64,000 bases of DNA from Actinernus sp. WN-2022 (taxonomy: Eukaryota > Cnidaria > Anthozoa > Actiniaria > Actinernidae). Positions within the stretch are counted from its first letter, which is position 1; each line of letters opens with the position of its first letter. Where the stretch lies: contig JAOWCC010001634.1 of the NCBI GenBank assembly GCA_030867875.1, forward strand, positions 39,575,403 through 39,639,402, given 5' to 3'. The notes beneath the pieces were generated by a model, which saw only the letters and a program-made list of their open reading frames with translations, searched no databases and was not told where the DNA came from. Shown one piece after another: positions 43,684 through 54,933 of this stretch. Both the position numbers and the translations under genes were made by a program.

Positions 43684-44039
43684 CTTATATAAACTTTAAG
43701 GAGAACAACAATGAACAATCAAACTTTCAGTGCCATTGGCGGTCAAAAGTATAGAGTCAAGAATAGAATTAAAGTCAAAAATAGAAAAGTAAAAGTCAAT
43801 ATCATCCTTAAAGTGGTTAAAGGGAAAAATATTAGAAAGGCATGTTGGGCAGAACCAGGATTCGATCATCAGAATTAGAAAGGGAGGTGTAATCATTTAG
43901 AGAGAAGCTAAGGGAGTACATTTCAGATGGGTCCAAAGGTGGCAAGAGTCACAAAATATGGCTCTGTGGTTGTTATGAACTGAGAAATAGCAAACTGAAC
44001 AAGGATACTTAATAGGCATTTAGTGTACAGAAAAACAAC

Positions 44040-45140
44040 AACAATAATTGCGTTCGACGAAGGAGAACGCATACTAATCTTGCAGTGGACTCCCTGTGGT
44101 TATGTGTGGGCTACCTGTGCTTCCCCAGGCGAAAGAAATCGAGATTCGTGTATGTCCTCATGTGTGTTTGTACTTTTTAGAATAAATTATCTCGGCCGGG
44201 GAACTGGTAACCACACGTACACGATGCGAGCGGCCATTTTGGTGATTTCTGTTTTGCTCGCGATCAGTAAGTTACTTGCCTTATTTTTCGACAATCCAAT
44301 GCAATGATGTTGCAAAGGTTCGCAAGTACAATTGAGCAAAGCCTGAGGAAAGTGTGTAGTACATCTGGAGGACTGACAAAGTCCAATATGGTCTGTTTTG
44401 TACCTTGAACATTCAACTCGCCACTCGGCCATAATTATTTATTTGTGCTGAACCCGAGTGAATCTGCGATCGAAAAATATGCTGTTGGCTTGCTCGCTGC
44501 ATTGAATTGTGCTGTTCGCTTTGCCGATACCAAAACTGCAAATGGTCAAGATGCTATTAATCATACCAGAAGGCTGAAGATAAATACATGGATATGAATA
44601 TTTCAGTGTGAGTTGTGAAGAAGCTTTTTAAATACTACACGTGTGCATCATGGTGGTTTCATCGTGGTTATACAAATTAACACTGCATTCAGGGTATAAC
44701 CACACTTGGATATATATGTCAAGGAACTTAAATATCAAAACAAGGTGAGCCCTAATATGATCAGAAATTATTCTGCAATAACAATGGACACTCAATATTC
44801 TGCAGCCAGCCTTTGTCTCACTTGAAGAATAATTTGAATCAGTCTGAAGGTGTAGTTTACACACATGCACATATATTTTATGTTCTACACTGGACTGTAA
44901 TCACTGACATTTAGTCAGTATTATGGAGACAGCCTTGGTCATGAAAACTGGGATGCAGTTTATACACATCTGAATAGGGTTGATTGTGTTCTATAGTAAC
45001 TCCTATGTACTATTTAAAATACTAATTGGAGTGGTATTACAAATGTTGAGAAAACAATTGAAACCCAAGAGGCATTAGTTCTCATACAAAAAAATATGTC
45101 GAACGCACTTTGATAATCTATGATTACTTCTAGTAATAAC
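44040..45140 (+). repeat. Family 'RFASTI', copy 2
   Basis: Starts AATTGCGTTCGACGAAGGAG. GGGCTACCTGTG lies at 44108-44119, GAGCGGCCATTTTGGTG (YY1-like) at about 44227, and the short MMLQRFASTIEQSLRKVC frame at 44304. Ends AATATGTCGAACGCACTTTG with TGATTACTTCTAGT (45088-45133). GCGTTCGAC / GTCGAACGC make short inverted ends. Confidence 0.6.
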
Positions 45141-45264
45141 TGTATATATAATTATTTAGTCAAAAATAGCTTATTTTTAGCGATAAGGTTTTAATAAAAG
45201 TTGATAGAAACGAAAAGGGCAGATCGCGAGGCAGAGTTAGGAGAAGCTGAGAAAAAAAATAGTT

Positions 45265-47006
45265 AATTGCGTTCGACGAAGGAGAACGCATACTAATCTT
45301 GCAGTGGACTCCCTGTGGTTATGTGTGGGCTACCTGTGCTTCCCCAAGCGAAAGAAATCGAGATTCTTGTCCTCATGTCATCATGTGTGTTTGTACTTTT
45401 TGGAATAAATTATCTCGGCCGGGGAACTGGTAACCACACGTACACGATGCGAGCGGCCATTTTGGTGAATGCCATCATGGCTTCTGTTTTGTTTCGCGAT
45501 CGGTTAGTTACTTGCCTTATATTCCGACAATCCAATGCAATGATGTTTCAAAGGTTCGCAAGTACAATTGAGCAAAGCCTGAGGAAAGTGTGTAGTACAT
45601 CTGGAGGACCTTGAACATTCAACTCGGCTATAATTATTTATTTATGCTGAACCGAGTTAATGTGCGATCGAAAAATATGCTGTTGGCGTGCTCGCTGCAT
45701 TGAATTGTGCTGTTCGGTTTGCCGATACCAAAACTGCAAATGGTCAAGATGCTATAAATCATACCTGAAGGCTGAAGAGAAATACATGGATATGAATATT
45801 TCAGTGTGAGTTGTGAAGAGTGACAACACCAGCGAAGTTGAACAGAGCGACTCTTATCGCTCCCCAAATCAACTCACCATAATTTGTAAACAACCGAGTG
45901 AATTCTGTTGGCTTGCTCGCTGTACTGGATTCTGCTTTTCGCTGTACATACAGATACCGAAACTACAAACAGTAAGATGACCTGGCTGAAGAGAAATCTA
46001 TGTCTGAGTTTTCTAGATACCCGTAATCGCCGTATCTTGTGTGAGTTGCGACACTGTGTACATCTTGCCTTTCTTGGTTGTACAAATTAACGGATTCAAA
46101 TTAACACTACATTCAGGCAGAGAGTTAATCTTTGATATGCCAAGGAACTGGAATATCGACACAGTACAAGGTGAGGGAAATTTAAAGTGCTGAGTTCATT
46201 GCTGTGTTCCCTAAATCCTAATCAATTAATCTACACTGAATTTCTAGCCGACCTGAAACAAGGCTGATCAAAGCAATCAAAGCCAGGACATTGACCATAA
46301 GTTATTCTGGAACTAACTCACTTGAAAAATACCCGGGAAAAGTAATGTGAATGATCTGAATCGAAGGAACTACATGGGGTGTACTTTATACACATGCATA
46401 TATAGTTTATGTTCTAGGAACAGGAATGCAGTTTATACACATCTGAATAGTAATATTTATTTATACGTACTTTTTATGAATCCCTTTATATATCCTGTAA
46501 TATGCTGTATTTTATATATCCTGTAATATAGTGTCCCCAATTAGCTTTACAGCTAAATACTATTGACACTAAATAAAGTTCATGTATGTATGTAAATGTA
46601 TGTATTTATAGCCTGGGTTGATTTGTGTTTTACGCTAACTTCAATTATTGCTTTACACTGTATACCACACAGCAAAATGTGCTACTAATTCTCAAATCAA
46701 TGCCATAACCATATAAAACACACATGTATACATATAGCCCCATAAACATCGCATCCAATGATTTAATGTTACATAAAGATAATTACAGTTTTATACCCAG
46801 ATGCATCCCCTTGTATATTAACATATAAGTCAAGACATCAACATTTTCACATTAGTTAAAAAACAACTGAAGCACTTTTGATCAGGATTACGTACACCGT
46901 CCACATCATTGCAGCAATTTTTCAGCTTTTCTGACTGTTACCACAGTGCTTTCTCTTTCAAAAAATATGTCGAACGCACTTTGATAATCTATGATTACTT
47001 CTAGTT
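45265..47006 (+). repeat. Family 'RFASTI', copy 3 with LINE tail inside
   Basis: It begins with the same AATTGCGTTCGACGAAGGAG, GGGCTACCTGTG (45327-45338), GCGGCCATTTTGGTGAATGC and MMFQRFASTIEQSLRKVC as copy 2, diverges after about 45830, and closes with the same 45-base end (46961-47005). About 640 extra bases include a LINE 3' tail at 46440-46610. Confidence 0.6.
46440..46610 (+). mobile_element. LINE 3' end with (ATGT)n tail
   Basis: GTGTCCCCAATTAGCTTTAC, then ACACTAAATAAAGTTC and (ATGT)n at about 46585-46605. GTGTCCCC.ATTAG ... AATAAAGTT matches the tail of the LINE at 24220-24300, so it is a 5'-truncated CR1-like insertion without coding sequence. Confidence 0.6.
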
Positions 47007-47194
47007 ATTAAGTTAAATCTAATTAATATATAAGATCACGCTCAGTAAAATGATTGGAGTTATTTATAGTTTGTATTAAGCAAGATCAAAACTGAGATAT
47101 ACATATATAAGCTTTAATATTAATAGTCTATGGATCTAGCTAATGTACTTATATAGCTATAATTGCTTGACATTGAGAGAGGGTTGTACACCGT

Positions 47195-47940
47195 TCAACA
47201 GTGGATGTGTGAGATAATTAAGGGCCGTAGAAAAATAACGCCATCAGCCGTCCAGACTTTGTCTATGATGCCCTCATCGATATTCTTGCTCAGATATTTC
47301 AAAATGTCTCTCCTGGGCATGGTAAGATCCTCCTGGACATTAAATGGCCTCTTATTGATCTTCAACTGGCGCCGGTTACGTAGAATCGCCACTTTAGTGT
47401 TATGTTTAGTAAAGCGAACAATGATCGCACGTGGTTTCGAGGAACGTTTCCCAACACGGTGGGAGCGGCTGATATCATTATTCGAAACTTCAATACCAAG
47501 TTCTTCGCCAAAGAAATTAATAGCCAGATTGTCAGTATCTTCAGGAGCATCGCTCGAGGACTCTGGAATGCCATAAATGCGAACGTTCGTACGCCTAGTG
47601 TATTGCTCAAGATCGTCAATTTTCTGCTCCAATTTCAACTTGTCGATTTCAAGATTGGAAATCTTGCCCTCTGTTGTCTTGATAGTGTCATTAACTCATT
47701 GGCATCAAACTGGATGGACTCAGCAAGAGAACGAGAGAATTCAGGCGAAGATATATAATGCTCCACTGCAGAGACCGCTTGTGCTTTAACGAGATCTTTC
47801 ACGATGCCGGTAAGAGTGGTCTCAACCCACGAGTTGAGTTTGGCTTCGAGCTTGGCCCAGATTTCATTGAAGACGTCAGGAGAAGAAGAAGATGCCTCAG
47901 AAGGGGAATCAGCCTTCATTTGAGCCTTAGATTTAACCAT
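47195..47940 (-). pseudogene. Tx1/L1-like LINE ORF1 (RNA-binding protein)
   Basis: Minus-strand ATG at 47940. The N-terminal part is Ser/Glu-rich. A coiled-coil stretch (KISNLEIDKLKLEQKIDDLE) leads to RRTNVRIYGIPES, NFFGEELGIEV, ISRSHRVGKRSSKPRAIIVR and RNRRQLKINKRPFNVQEDL, the order of the L1 ORF1p RRM-like and C-terminal domains. One frameshift near 47700. The 5' leader at 47941-48075 contains CCAAGATGGACGTG, a YY1-like word as in mammalian L1 leaders. Role: RNA chaperone for the element's transcript. Confidence 0.75.
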
Positions 47941-48109
47941 AGTAGCTAGAATTTAGAGGAGTTGTGAATAATATTTCTCCAGTTTAACCACACATATCTT
48001 TAGCTGAGGAAATACACGTCCATCTTGGCCGTGTCTATTGGATGATAGGTCCTCCTTCTCTTGGGATTTTGTTCAACTTAAAGGACTTAAAACTATATAC
48101 ATTATTTTC

Positions 48110-48735
48110 AGTGGATGAGTTTGATTCATGCAATCCCATTAAAGTGGAACACTTTATTAAAGGGTGCTATTAAAGAAGAGGTCCCTTTTAACATGTTCGA
48201 TTTTGGTAATGGGAAAATGGAAATAGGAAAAATCCATACAAAACAAGTTTATAGAAGTTTAGTTGCTAAAAACGTTAAAAAACCGTCTTCACAAGTAAAT
48301 TTAGCTAAAAGGGTAGGATGTCCGGTTTCATCTTTGAATTGGAATGAAATATATAATAGAATTTATAAAACTACATTAGATACTTATACTAGAAGTTTTC
48401 AATACAAGATATTAAATAATTGTTTGTATCTAAATTTTGATCTACACCGTTTTAAGTTAATTGATTATCATTCATGTTCCTTTTGTTTTACTTTCCCGAG
48501 ACAGTGGACCATTTTTTTGTTAACTGTCTTGATTCCAAAAAAATATATTTAGAAATTAGGAACTGGCTAATGGCATTAGGAATTTTCCTACCCGAATCTA
48601 ATATTTTGAATATAATTTTGGGAGTTGATGGGGAGTTACCAATTAACTATTTAATTGTTATGTATAAGCTTATATTATATAAAGCAAGAAAAACTAAGAA
48701 AATACTTACATTAAATTTATTCAAAAATTAATTAG
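48110..48735 (+). pseudogene. Tx1/L1-like LINE ORF2 C-terminus
   Basis: The frame reads HAIPLKWNTLLKGAIKEEVP, SLNWNEIYNRIYKTTLDTYT, RSFQYKILNNCLYLNFDLHR and, after a frameshift near 48490, CSFCFTFPETVDHFFVNC, the zinc-knuckle-like CxxC ... H ... C that closes L1/Tx1 ORF2. The 3' untranslated region follows to about 49110. It lies head-to-head with ORF1 of the same family. Confidence 0.7.
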
Positions 48736-49104
48736 TCTATATGGAAAAATAGAGTTTAAAATTGCTCAATCGAAAGGTTGCCTTATGAACCATTATAGCA
48801 AATGGGAGAAATTATTGAAAGCATTAAAAGCGAATGGGTAAGGAGAGGTTGCACGGCACTGAGTAGTATAATACAGGTAGTATAAGTCTAATATGTGTTA
48901 TTAGTGTTTTTTTTGTAGAGTGTGTGTGGTAGGTGTGAGTGTTAGATATATGTCTTGTAAAATGTATTGTGAATATATTGAAAAAAGCTAATTTTTTTTT
49001 TTTACTAAAAACAAAACAAAAAGGATAATCCAAAAATAAAATTCATGGAACGCGAAATATCAAGGAAAACAACCTGTCGTGCACAACCAAGGGGCCAAAG
49101 AAAC

Positions 49105-49500
49105 GTGCATCTTGAGGAAGTCCTACTTCCCCCCCTCCACATTTCTAAGGTTGCTTCCCTTGGACACTGAAAATAATTTCTTTATGGGAGTACCCCCTCC
49201 TCCATAAAGGTGGGACATAAACTAGGGGACATTTTGTGGGGACATGCTGCAGGAACATGTTGCAGTGACACCCCTAGTGTGCACTGTGCCATTTCACGAA
49301 ATAATCATGTTGCAGGCACACAATTTTGTCCCCACGACATGTTGAAAATAATTAAAGCAATCAAACGTTTATCGCAACGCTTTTAATCGTGAAATGGTGT
49401 AGTGCACACTATGGCTGTCCCTGCGACAAGACTCACATGTAATGCACACTGCAGCATTTTGCAGCGACGTGTCCCCTGGTGTGTTCTCACCTTAAAGAGT
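49105..49500. mobile_element. Insertion in the Tx1-like 3' UTR, MITE-like
   Basis: Compared with the deleted copy at 29610, sequence between GGGGCCAAAG (about 49100) and TGGCTGCATTGATGTA (49503) is extra. It contains GGGACATGCTGCAGGAACAT, CTAGTGTGCACTGTGCCATT and inverted related words (AATGGTGTAGTGCACACTAT, GCAGCGACGTGTCCCC). Its ends are not exact. Confidence 0.45.
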
Positions 49501-49609
49501 ATCTGGCTGCATTGATGTATATATAGTGGCCCGAGTGAAAGCCCAGTGGGCTGTTGTTATTTTCCTTCTGTCCTGTAAATTTTTTTGATCAGTTCAGACC
49601 TTTGCCGCT

Positions 49610-50090
49610 AACAATGTGGGCTTTAAGGTTCCTAGTCTGAACGTTAATAGTTTATGAAAACACCTTGATGAAATTTGGTCTATTTTGGTGAATTCACCTT
49701 TGGATATTTTAGCCATTAATGAGTCTTAAAATTGATGACTTGATACCTGATACTGAAGTAAGCATTTAAGGTTATAACTTAATTAGGAAAAATCGAAGTA
49801 GAGCCGAGGCGATGTGGTCCTTTATGTTCGTGATTCTATACCATATTCTGATAGAAAGGATGTAATACCAGATCGTCTTGAGATGGCATGTGTTGAAATT
49901 AGCCGCCCTCCTAACAAGTCCTTTCTCGTATAGATTTGTTTGATGAATGTGATATATTTTTGCGAAAATGCGACTCAGAGAATAAAGAGCTGTTGCTAGT
50001 TGGAGACTTAAATTGTGACTTCATGAAGACACCACCAGATCTCCACTCACGAAGATTATATTTTTTTATATTCAGTCTATCAAATCATAG
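49610..50090 (+). pseudogene. LINE APE endonuclease fragment
   Basis: Broken frames read PSLNVNSL, LDILAINES, GYNLIRKNRSRGGDVVLYVR, LEMACVEISRPPNKSFLV and NKELLLVGDLNCDFM, the motif series of a CR1-like endonuclease with stops and a deletion before FDECDIFL. No RT follows. Confidence 0.65.
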
Positions 50091-50479
50091 TTAAGGTTAC
50101 CGGATACCTTCAAAACGAAAAAGATGGGAAAATATTTTTTTCGCACAGCAATGTAGTTTTAGTAGTAGTGTCTCGTATACCAAAAACTCCGTTCAATAAA
50201 AAATAATATTAACGGAGAAATACCAAAAGGAAGTTTTTAACCGGAAGTAAAAGGTTCTTTTTGATTGACAGCAGATCAATAAATACATGACAAGTGCTCA
50301 CTCGCCAGTAAGGGGTGGACCATTAGACATCCTGGGAGGGGGGGGTGGGAAACTTTTTGTGCACGATATTTTTTTTAGCAGTGTGAGTTCTGCAAGAATT
50401 TTTTTTTTAAGGCGATAGCTCTGCACGATTTTTTTTTTCAGTGCACATTCTATAGAGATTTTTCAGTGTACATCCTATA

Positions 50480-50808
50480 TATATTTGTAGCCTGTGAATA
50501 CAACCATAATATAATAATGTTATTTATAGCAGAGAATCTGTCTCCGAAGAGTTTTTCAATAGAGCCTTGCATAACATAAATAAGAAACAAAAATAAAAAT
50601 ACATTAATAATCTAGAGTTAAAAACTAGGCTAAAAATACATTTATAGAGTGGGTCTAGAGTGACTAGAGCTAAAATGTATGAGGCAATTCAAAAACATGT
50701 CTTTTGACATTTTGTTTAAAAGGAGTTAGGGATTCGATTTCCCGCAACGAATTATCTAAAGTATTCCATTCACTAAAACATTGGTACAATAAACGTTGTT
50801 TGCCATAA
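50480..50808 (-). pseudogene. LINE RT C-terminal end and 3' tail
   Basis: The minus strand reads NYGKQRLLYQCFSEWNTLDN then SLREIESLTPFKQNVKRHVF, a CR1-like RT ending, stop at 50670, with an AT-rich tail to about 50480. It is cut at TTAA (50809) by the THAP-associated unit. Confidence 0.65.
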
Positions 50809-51495
50809 TTAAAGTGCCTATAACCCCAAATTTGAAGTATTTTTAATAAATTCTTTACATCCTTCTTATCAATAATTCGAAGAGAAAAAAAGGAAAAAAG
50901 TAAGAGTTCGACCTTATTTCTGGGGTCAAACATTGTAAAACAACCCGATTTGGGCACCCTGTCCCAAATGGCCGTCAGCTGGAGTCTGGAAGTAGCCTGG
51001 GAACGAAACCGGAAAGCAACGTCATAGTAGTGAGAGAAAGCGAACAACCAACAACAAAGACAGTAAAAACAGGGCGAACCGAGCGAATAACTCGATTTGA
51101 AATGCCAAACAGATGTGTATTTGGGGGCTGTAGGAATGAGCCAGACTCAAAAAAGGATAGCTCTAACACAAGGTCCCGTTTTTAAGCGATGATCGGCCAG
51201 AAGCAAAGAAGAGAAGACGCCAGTGGTTGAGGTTCGTGCGAACAAAGCGAGCGAAGTGGGAACCGACGAAGAATTCCAGCGTTTGTTTGGTTCACTCCAA
51301 GCCGGAAGACTTTAGAAGATTTTCTTTAGTCCTTGACTCTACGCCAAGACTGAAGTCGGTTGAATATGGAGTTGTTCCTATTCCATCAGTCCATGCCATC
51401 GAAACCGATTTAAGCCATTCTCCGATTTTGGTAAGTGCTTTTGTATTTAGTTTGCATGGCAATACAGATTTACACAGTAGCCTCCTAGTCCTAAA

Positions 51496-51571
51496 GCAGC
51501 CGTTGTGTAGCGCTTCCGTTCACTCCATTCCCCGGAATGGAGTGAAATGGAAGCGCTACAAAACGGCTACT
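51496..51571. repeat. 76-nt hairpin in the THAP intron
   Basis: GTAGCGCTTCCGTTCACTCC pairs with GGAGTGAAATGGAAGCGCTA, with AGCCGTT / AACGGCT outside. Two-base loop, few mismatches. A palindromic MITE or small-RNA precursor is possible. Confidence 0.5.
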
Positions 51572-52444
51572 ATAGCTAGCAATACAGTGGAACCTGCATG
51601 TATAAAGACGTTCCTAGGGTAAGGAAGAAAACTTCATTATGACCGGGTTCCACGTATTGAACATTGTTTTCACCACAAGTGTATTAGACTAAGAGAGTGC
51701 ATGTTATTTAGTATGAGGGAAATAACCGTGAATATTAAAAATCAGACAACTTTCTTTAGATGACACCTGCACCTATGGACAGGACACCATGCTTAACAAG
51801 CAGCCAAGGGCAGAAGCAACCCAGAAGAGACAACAAAGGATGACTGTTATAGATGTTCCTCCTTCAGCTCCAGGTAATTCAAATTGCTTTGTATAAAATA
51901 TTTTTTTGCACAAAAGAAACTATTCAAATTCTGAAAATATTCAAACAAAATCGAGTCTGTGCTAATCACACCTTCTGTGTTTGTCCTCCAATAACACCTA
52001 CATGTAGCTCTTGCTCAAGCAGTGCATATACACCTACATGTATCAAACTGTTGGATATGTCATATAAAGGTAATATATAAAGTGGTAAGCTGTAGTGCTA
52101 AGTTTGACTTGATAGTGCTAAGTAGTGCTAAGTTTGACTTGATAGCTCATATAAAGGTATACTGCTTGTTTAGTCTTTCGAGACTAAACAAAATATTAAA
52201 ATACCAGCTGGAAACGTATATTACACTGTAAGTTTGTATTTAAAACGAAACCAGTGCTTTATTTACCATAAACCAATATATATATACCCATAACTAACTT
52301 AATAATAATTGTTATTTTTGTATTTTAGTGCCAGAAGTTCCAGTTCCACTTGCTGTAAGGCCAGAAATGCCAGTTCCACCTGCTGTAAGGCCCACAAAAA
52401 CCAAGGCAAAACCCCATTGCTCAGTGTGCAAGAAACCTATTAAA

Positions 52445-52568
52445 TTAAAATTAATTAAATTGTTAATCTCTAAATTATATATTGTTTCTTTTTTTTGAAT
52501 TTATTTGTGGAACTCTGTAAACTAGCTTGTAGCTAAGTATGTCCTCCTCATTAAATAAAGTATTGTGT
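52445..52568 (+). mobile_element. 124-bp LINE tail insertion with 12-bp TSD
   Basis: AAACCTATTAAA lies at 52433-52444 and again at 52569-52580. The insert ends CTCCTCATTAAATAAAGTAT, like other CR1-type tails in the window. It disrupts the last THAP exon just after KKPIK. Confidence 0.75.
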
Positions 52569-52643
52569 AAACCTATTAAAGAGCATAAAGGTGTTGTTGA
52601 TTGTCCAAAGAACAACCCTCGTCCCCTTATAAGTACAGAGTGA

Positions 52644-52970
52644 ACCAGAAATGTCTACCAGCTATCTCAGTGATTTGATATTTTATCAATGGACAATCTA
52701 GGTAGCAATATATTATACTGTCAACTTCCATAGGCTAATCACTCCTGTGACCAGCTCAGTGAAATCAATTGCCCTATTTCATTGGCATGACATCAAAACA
52801 AATAGATGAAAGCCGCCATTCTTATTTTATTGGGAAAATTAGCCAATTTGAAGGAAGGCAATCTATGGCAGAACAGCTTTATTTTGTATGTCTGTTGTTA
52901 AAGACGAGTGTTTTGACCCCCTAAGGTGGCAGCTGTGTCTATCATGTGACACCATAATTAAATTTGAGGC
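52644..52970. other. No gene seen
   Basis: Sequence between the THAP stop and a TTAA MITE; no motif or opposite terminus found. Confidence 0.4.
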
Positions 52971-53260
52971 TTAAAGGGGCTATGTCACGGTACTATGCAT
53001 GTATGGAGTCAGTGTTCGATTGGTGGGTTAAAACAGACGTTCAACCCCCTCCAATGCTGGATTGAAAAAAGTATGTTCATTATTTTACTTGAATAATGTA
53101 TATTTACACAATTTATTAGTCATTTTTGAATATTTGCTTTGATTTTTACCATCCCACACGTGCACGAGGTTTGTCAGTTCATATGAGAATCTCTGATAAT
53201 GAGTGTGTCCGGCCCAGACATCTAATGTAATGGTCTCTCACCATGACACAGTTCCTTTAA
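52971..53260. mobile_element. TTAA-flanked MITE, copy 2
   Basis: TTAA at 52971-52974 and 53257-53260. Ends AGGGGCTATGTCACGGTA and ACCATGACACAGTTCCT are inverted. Same family as 20144-20428. Confidence 0.7.
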
Positions 53261-53737
53261 GGTTAGGCCAGAGCATTGAAAACATGTCCATCTTGTAAAA
53301 GGGGTTAGTCAGATTTTACTGTTTTCCAATTTACTACTCAAACATTTAAATTTTAATATTATAATCCTATTTTCAAAATTTGTGTAAAATTATAGGAAGG
53401 AACACAGGGTGCGATGCAAGTGCTTTCCAATAGCCCAGGGCTAGTAGCTTCGCTTGTCAGGGTAGTGATTCCTGTTCACAGGTTGCCTGAATGGACATAT
53501 GGACATACATGTAGGTTAATAGCCCACATTCGATATATGCTTCACTTCTCACACACAAAGGTTCTGGGGCATAATTAAATTCATTATTGTTATTTCATTA
53601 ATCACTGCACATTATTCCCCAGAGCCTTGTACATGTATTGAATCATTTGTATGTGACCAGTGAAGCCTATATCAAAAGTGGCCAATGGCACTGAAAGTTT
53701 GACTGTTCATTGTTGTTCTCCTTAAAGTTTATATAAG

Positions 53738-53909
53738 TTATGAAGTACTTTCATCTTCATCTTCTTCAAATCCAGTGAAGGTTTCTTTCCCAGCATTGAA
53801 TTTTGTCCTGATTGTGTCATATGCACATGCTAGTAGAGGAATTCTATTGTTGCCCAGATAACCGTAGACTAACTGGATGTACTCTCTGTATGAGACAACT
53901 CGTAGAAAT
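53738..53909 (-). pseudogene. P2X7-like gene, last exon, copy 2
   Basis: The minus-strand 172-base exon after acceptor TTTATTTACAG encodes the same FLRVVSYREYIQLVYGYLGN ... FTGFEEDEDES as 43512-43683, stop at 53738. Both copies keep this exon open. Confidence 0.65.
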
Positions 53910-54720
53910 CTGTAAATAAAGAAGTTTATATGTTAGTACCAATTGTTTGATACAGTTGAAGCCCTTTGTGAAACTGCCCTTGTAGGTGACCAGCTCCCCT
54001 CAGAGACCACTCTTGTGCTCTGTAGTAACCAGCCACTCTCATAAGTGACCACCACGCATACCACCACCTTTGGAATTTTTCTTTGTTTTTAAACTCTTGT
54101 AAGTAACCACTCCAGAGACATGATCCCAGACTGTGCAATGAGTCAACTAAATATAAATATGCACTAGCATTTTGCAACAATATTCTTATTATATCTGACA
54201 TTCATGCTGTTACAGTAGAGTAGTACAGTATTGTATACTGTGATATCAGTCGCATTATATATGTATCCCCATGGGTGTGGTGTGTGCAAGCTCTCATAAG
54301 CGAGCAACTACTCCTGATTCCAGTTCTGACTAGTTATGAGCACCTTTTCCTGATTCCCAGTGTGGTTGCTTACGAGAGCTACTATTTTTAATTAACATGC
54401 ACGATAGATCAAAATACTCTGATAAACCTTCCACTTTCCTGGTCAGACTAAACATGGAACTGTGTTCATTGATTTCAATTCATACCTTGGTCATTATTGA
54501 GCATTATTAATGCTCGCGGACTCGCTCGTTCGAGATACGATACGAAAACCTCGTGAATAAAAACGATATCAAGCTCTTAACATGTAATACTAATAATCTC
54601 TATATATGATTGTTGCGATTGGAAGGATCACTGGATTCTTTTGGCATCCTGCATTGCTGCAATGCCGATTTTTTTGGAGGGCTATGATAACTTATTTTAA
54701 TTTTGGACAGTTTAACTCAC

Positions 54721-54933
54721 CAGCTTTTCCTTGCTTCGAGGCCTTCCACTGAACCGATTCTGGAGGTCTCCGTCTGTACTCTTGTAACCCATTCTTCATC
54801 GGCGAGTGGCTCATCCGCGCCGTCCGCTCTCTTCGCCGGCAGATTCTTCTGCTTCAAGCTCATAGTTGATAAAATTTAGCTTGGAATTGTCCGATGAACA
54901 ACTGTCTTCAGATTCGGAGCCTGACGAAGACAT
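54721..54933 (-). pseudogene. P2X7-like gene, first exon, copy 2
   Basis: Minus-strand ATG at 54933 reads MSSSGSESEDSCSSDNSKLN then FINYELEAEESAGEESG without the TATATA insertion of copy 1, then a stop. The DEPLADEEWVTRVQTETS frame leads to the donor at 54721. The shared frameshift shows a common inactive ancestor, or a mis-set frame in both. Confidence 0.6.

Larger units (their letters stand above)
40941..43740 (+). mobile_element. TTAA-anchored unit carrying a P2X7-like gene, copy 1
   Basis: Starts with TTAA (40941-40944) followed by AGTGCCTATAACCCC. The same terminus precedes the inverted copy (55214 leftwards) and the THAP gene (50809). The unit contains a P2X7-like first exon (41235) and last exon (43512), with the middle exons missing, and ends where identity with the inverted copy stops at about 43738 (CAGTGCCATTGGC). 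The opposite inverted terminus is not seen. TTAA fits Kolobok- or piggyBac-type transposition. Confidence 0.5.
51102..52643 (+). pseudogene. THAP-domain gene, three exons, frameshifted
   Basis: Exon 1 51102-51430: MPNRCVFGGCRNEPDSKK supplies the first Cys pair. After one frameshift near 51180, RRQWLRFVRTKRAKWEPTKN and SSVCLVHSKPEDF supply W, P and the C-x2-H of the C2CH zinc site. A second shift near 51400 puts the end in the frame of the donor TTTTG|GTAAGT. Exon 2 51760-51873 (DTCTYGQDTMLNKQP) and exon 3 52329-52643 (VPEVPVPLAVRPEMPVPPAV, then KPHCSVCKKPIK) join in phase 1. After a 124-base insertion the end EHKGVVDCPKNNP completes a zinc-knuckle-like C-x2-C ... C. THAP domains bind DNA and occur in Kolobok and P transposases. 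TTAA plus a conserved terminus lies 290 bases upstream. Confidence 0.7.

Noticed and set aside
47163..47576. Plus-strand frame of 137 codons
   Set aside because: Antisense shadow of the Tx1-like ORF1, whose motifs are clear on the minus strand.
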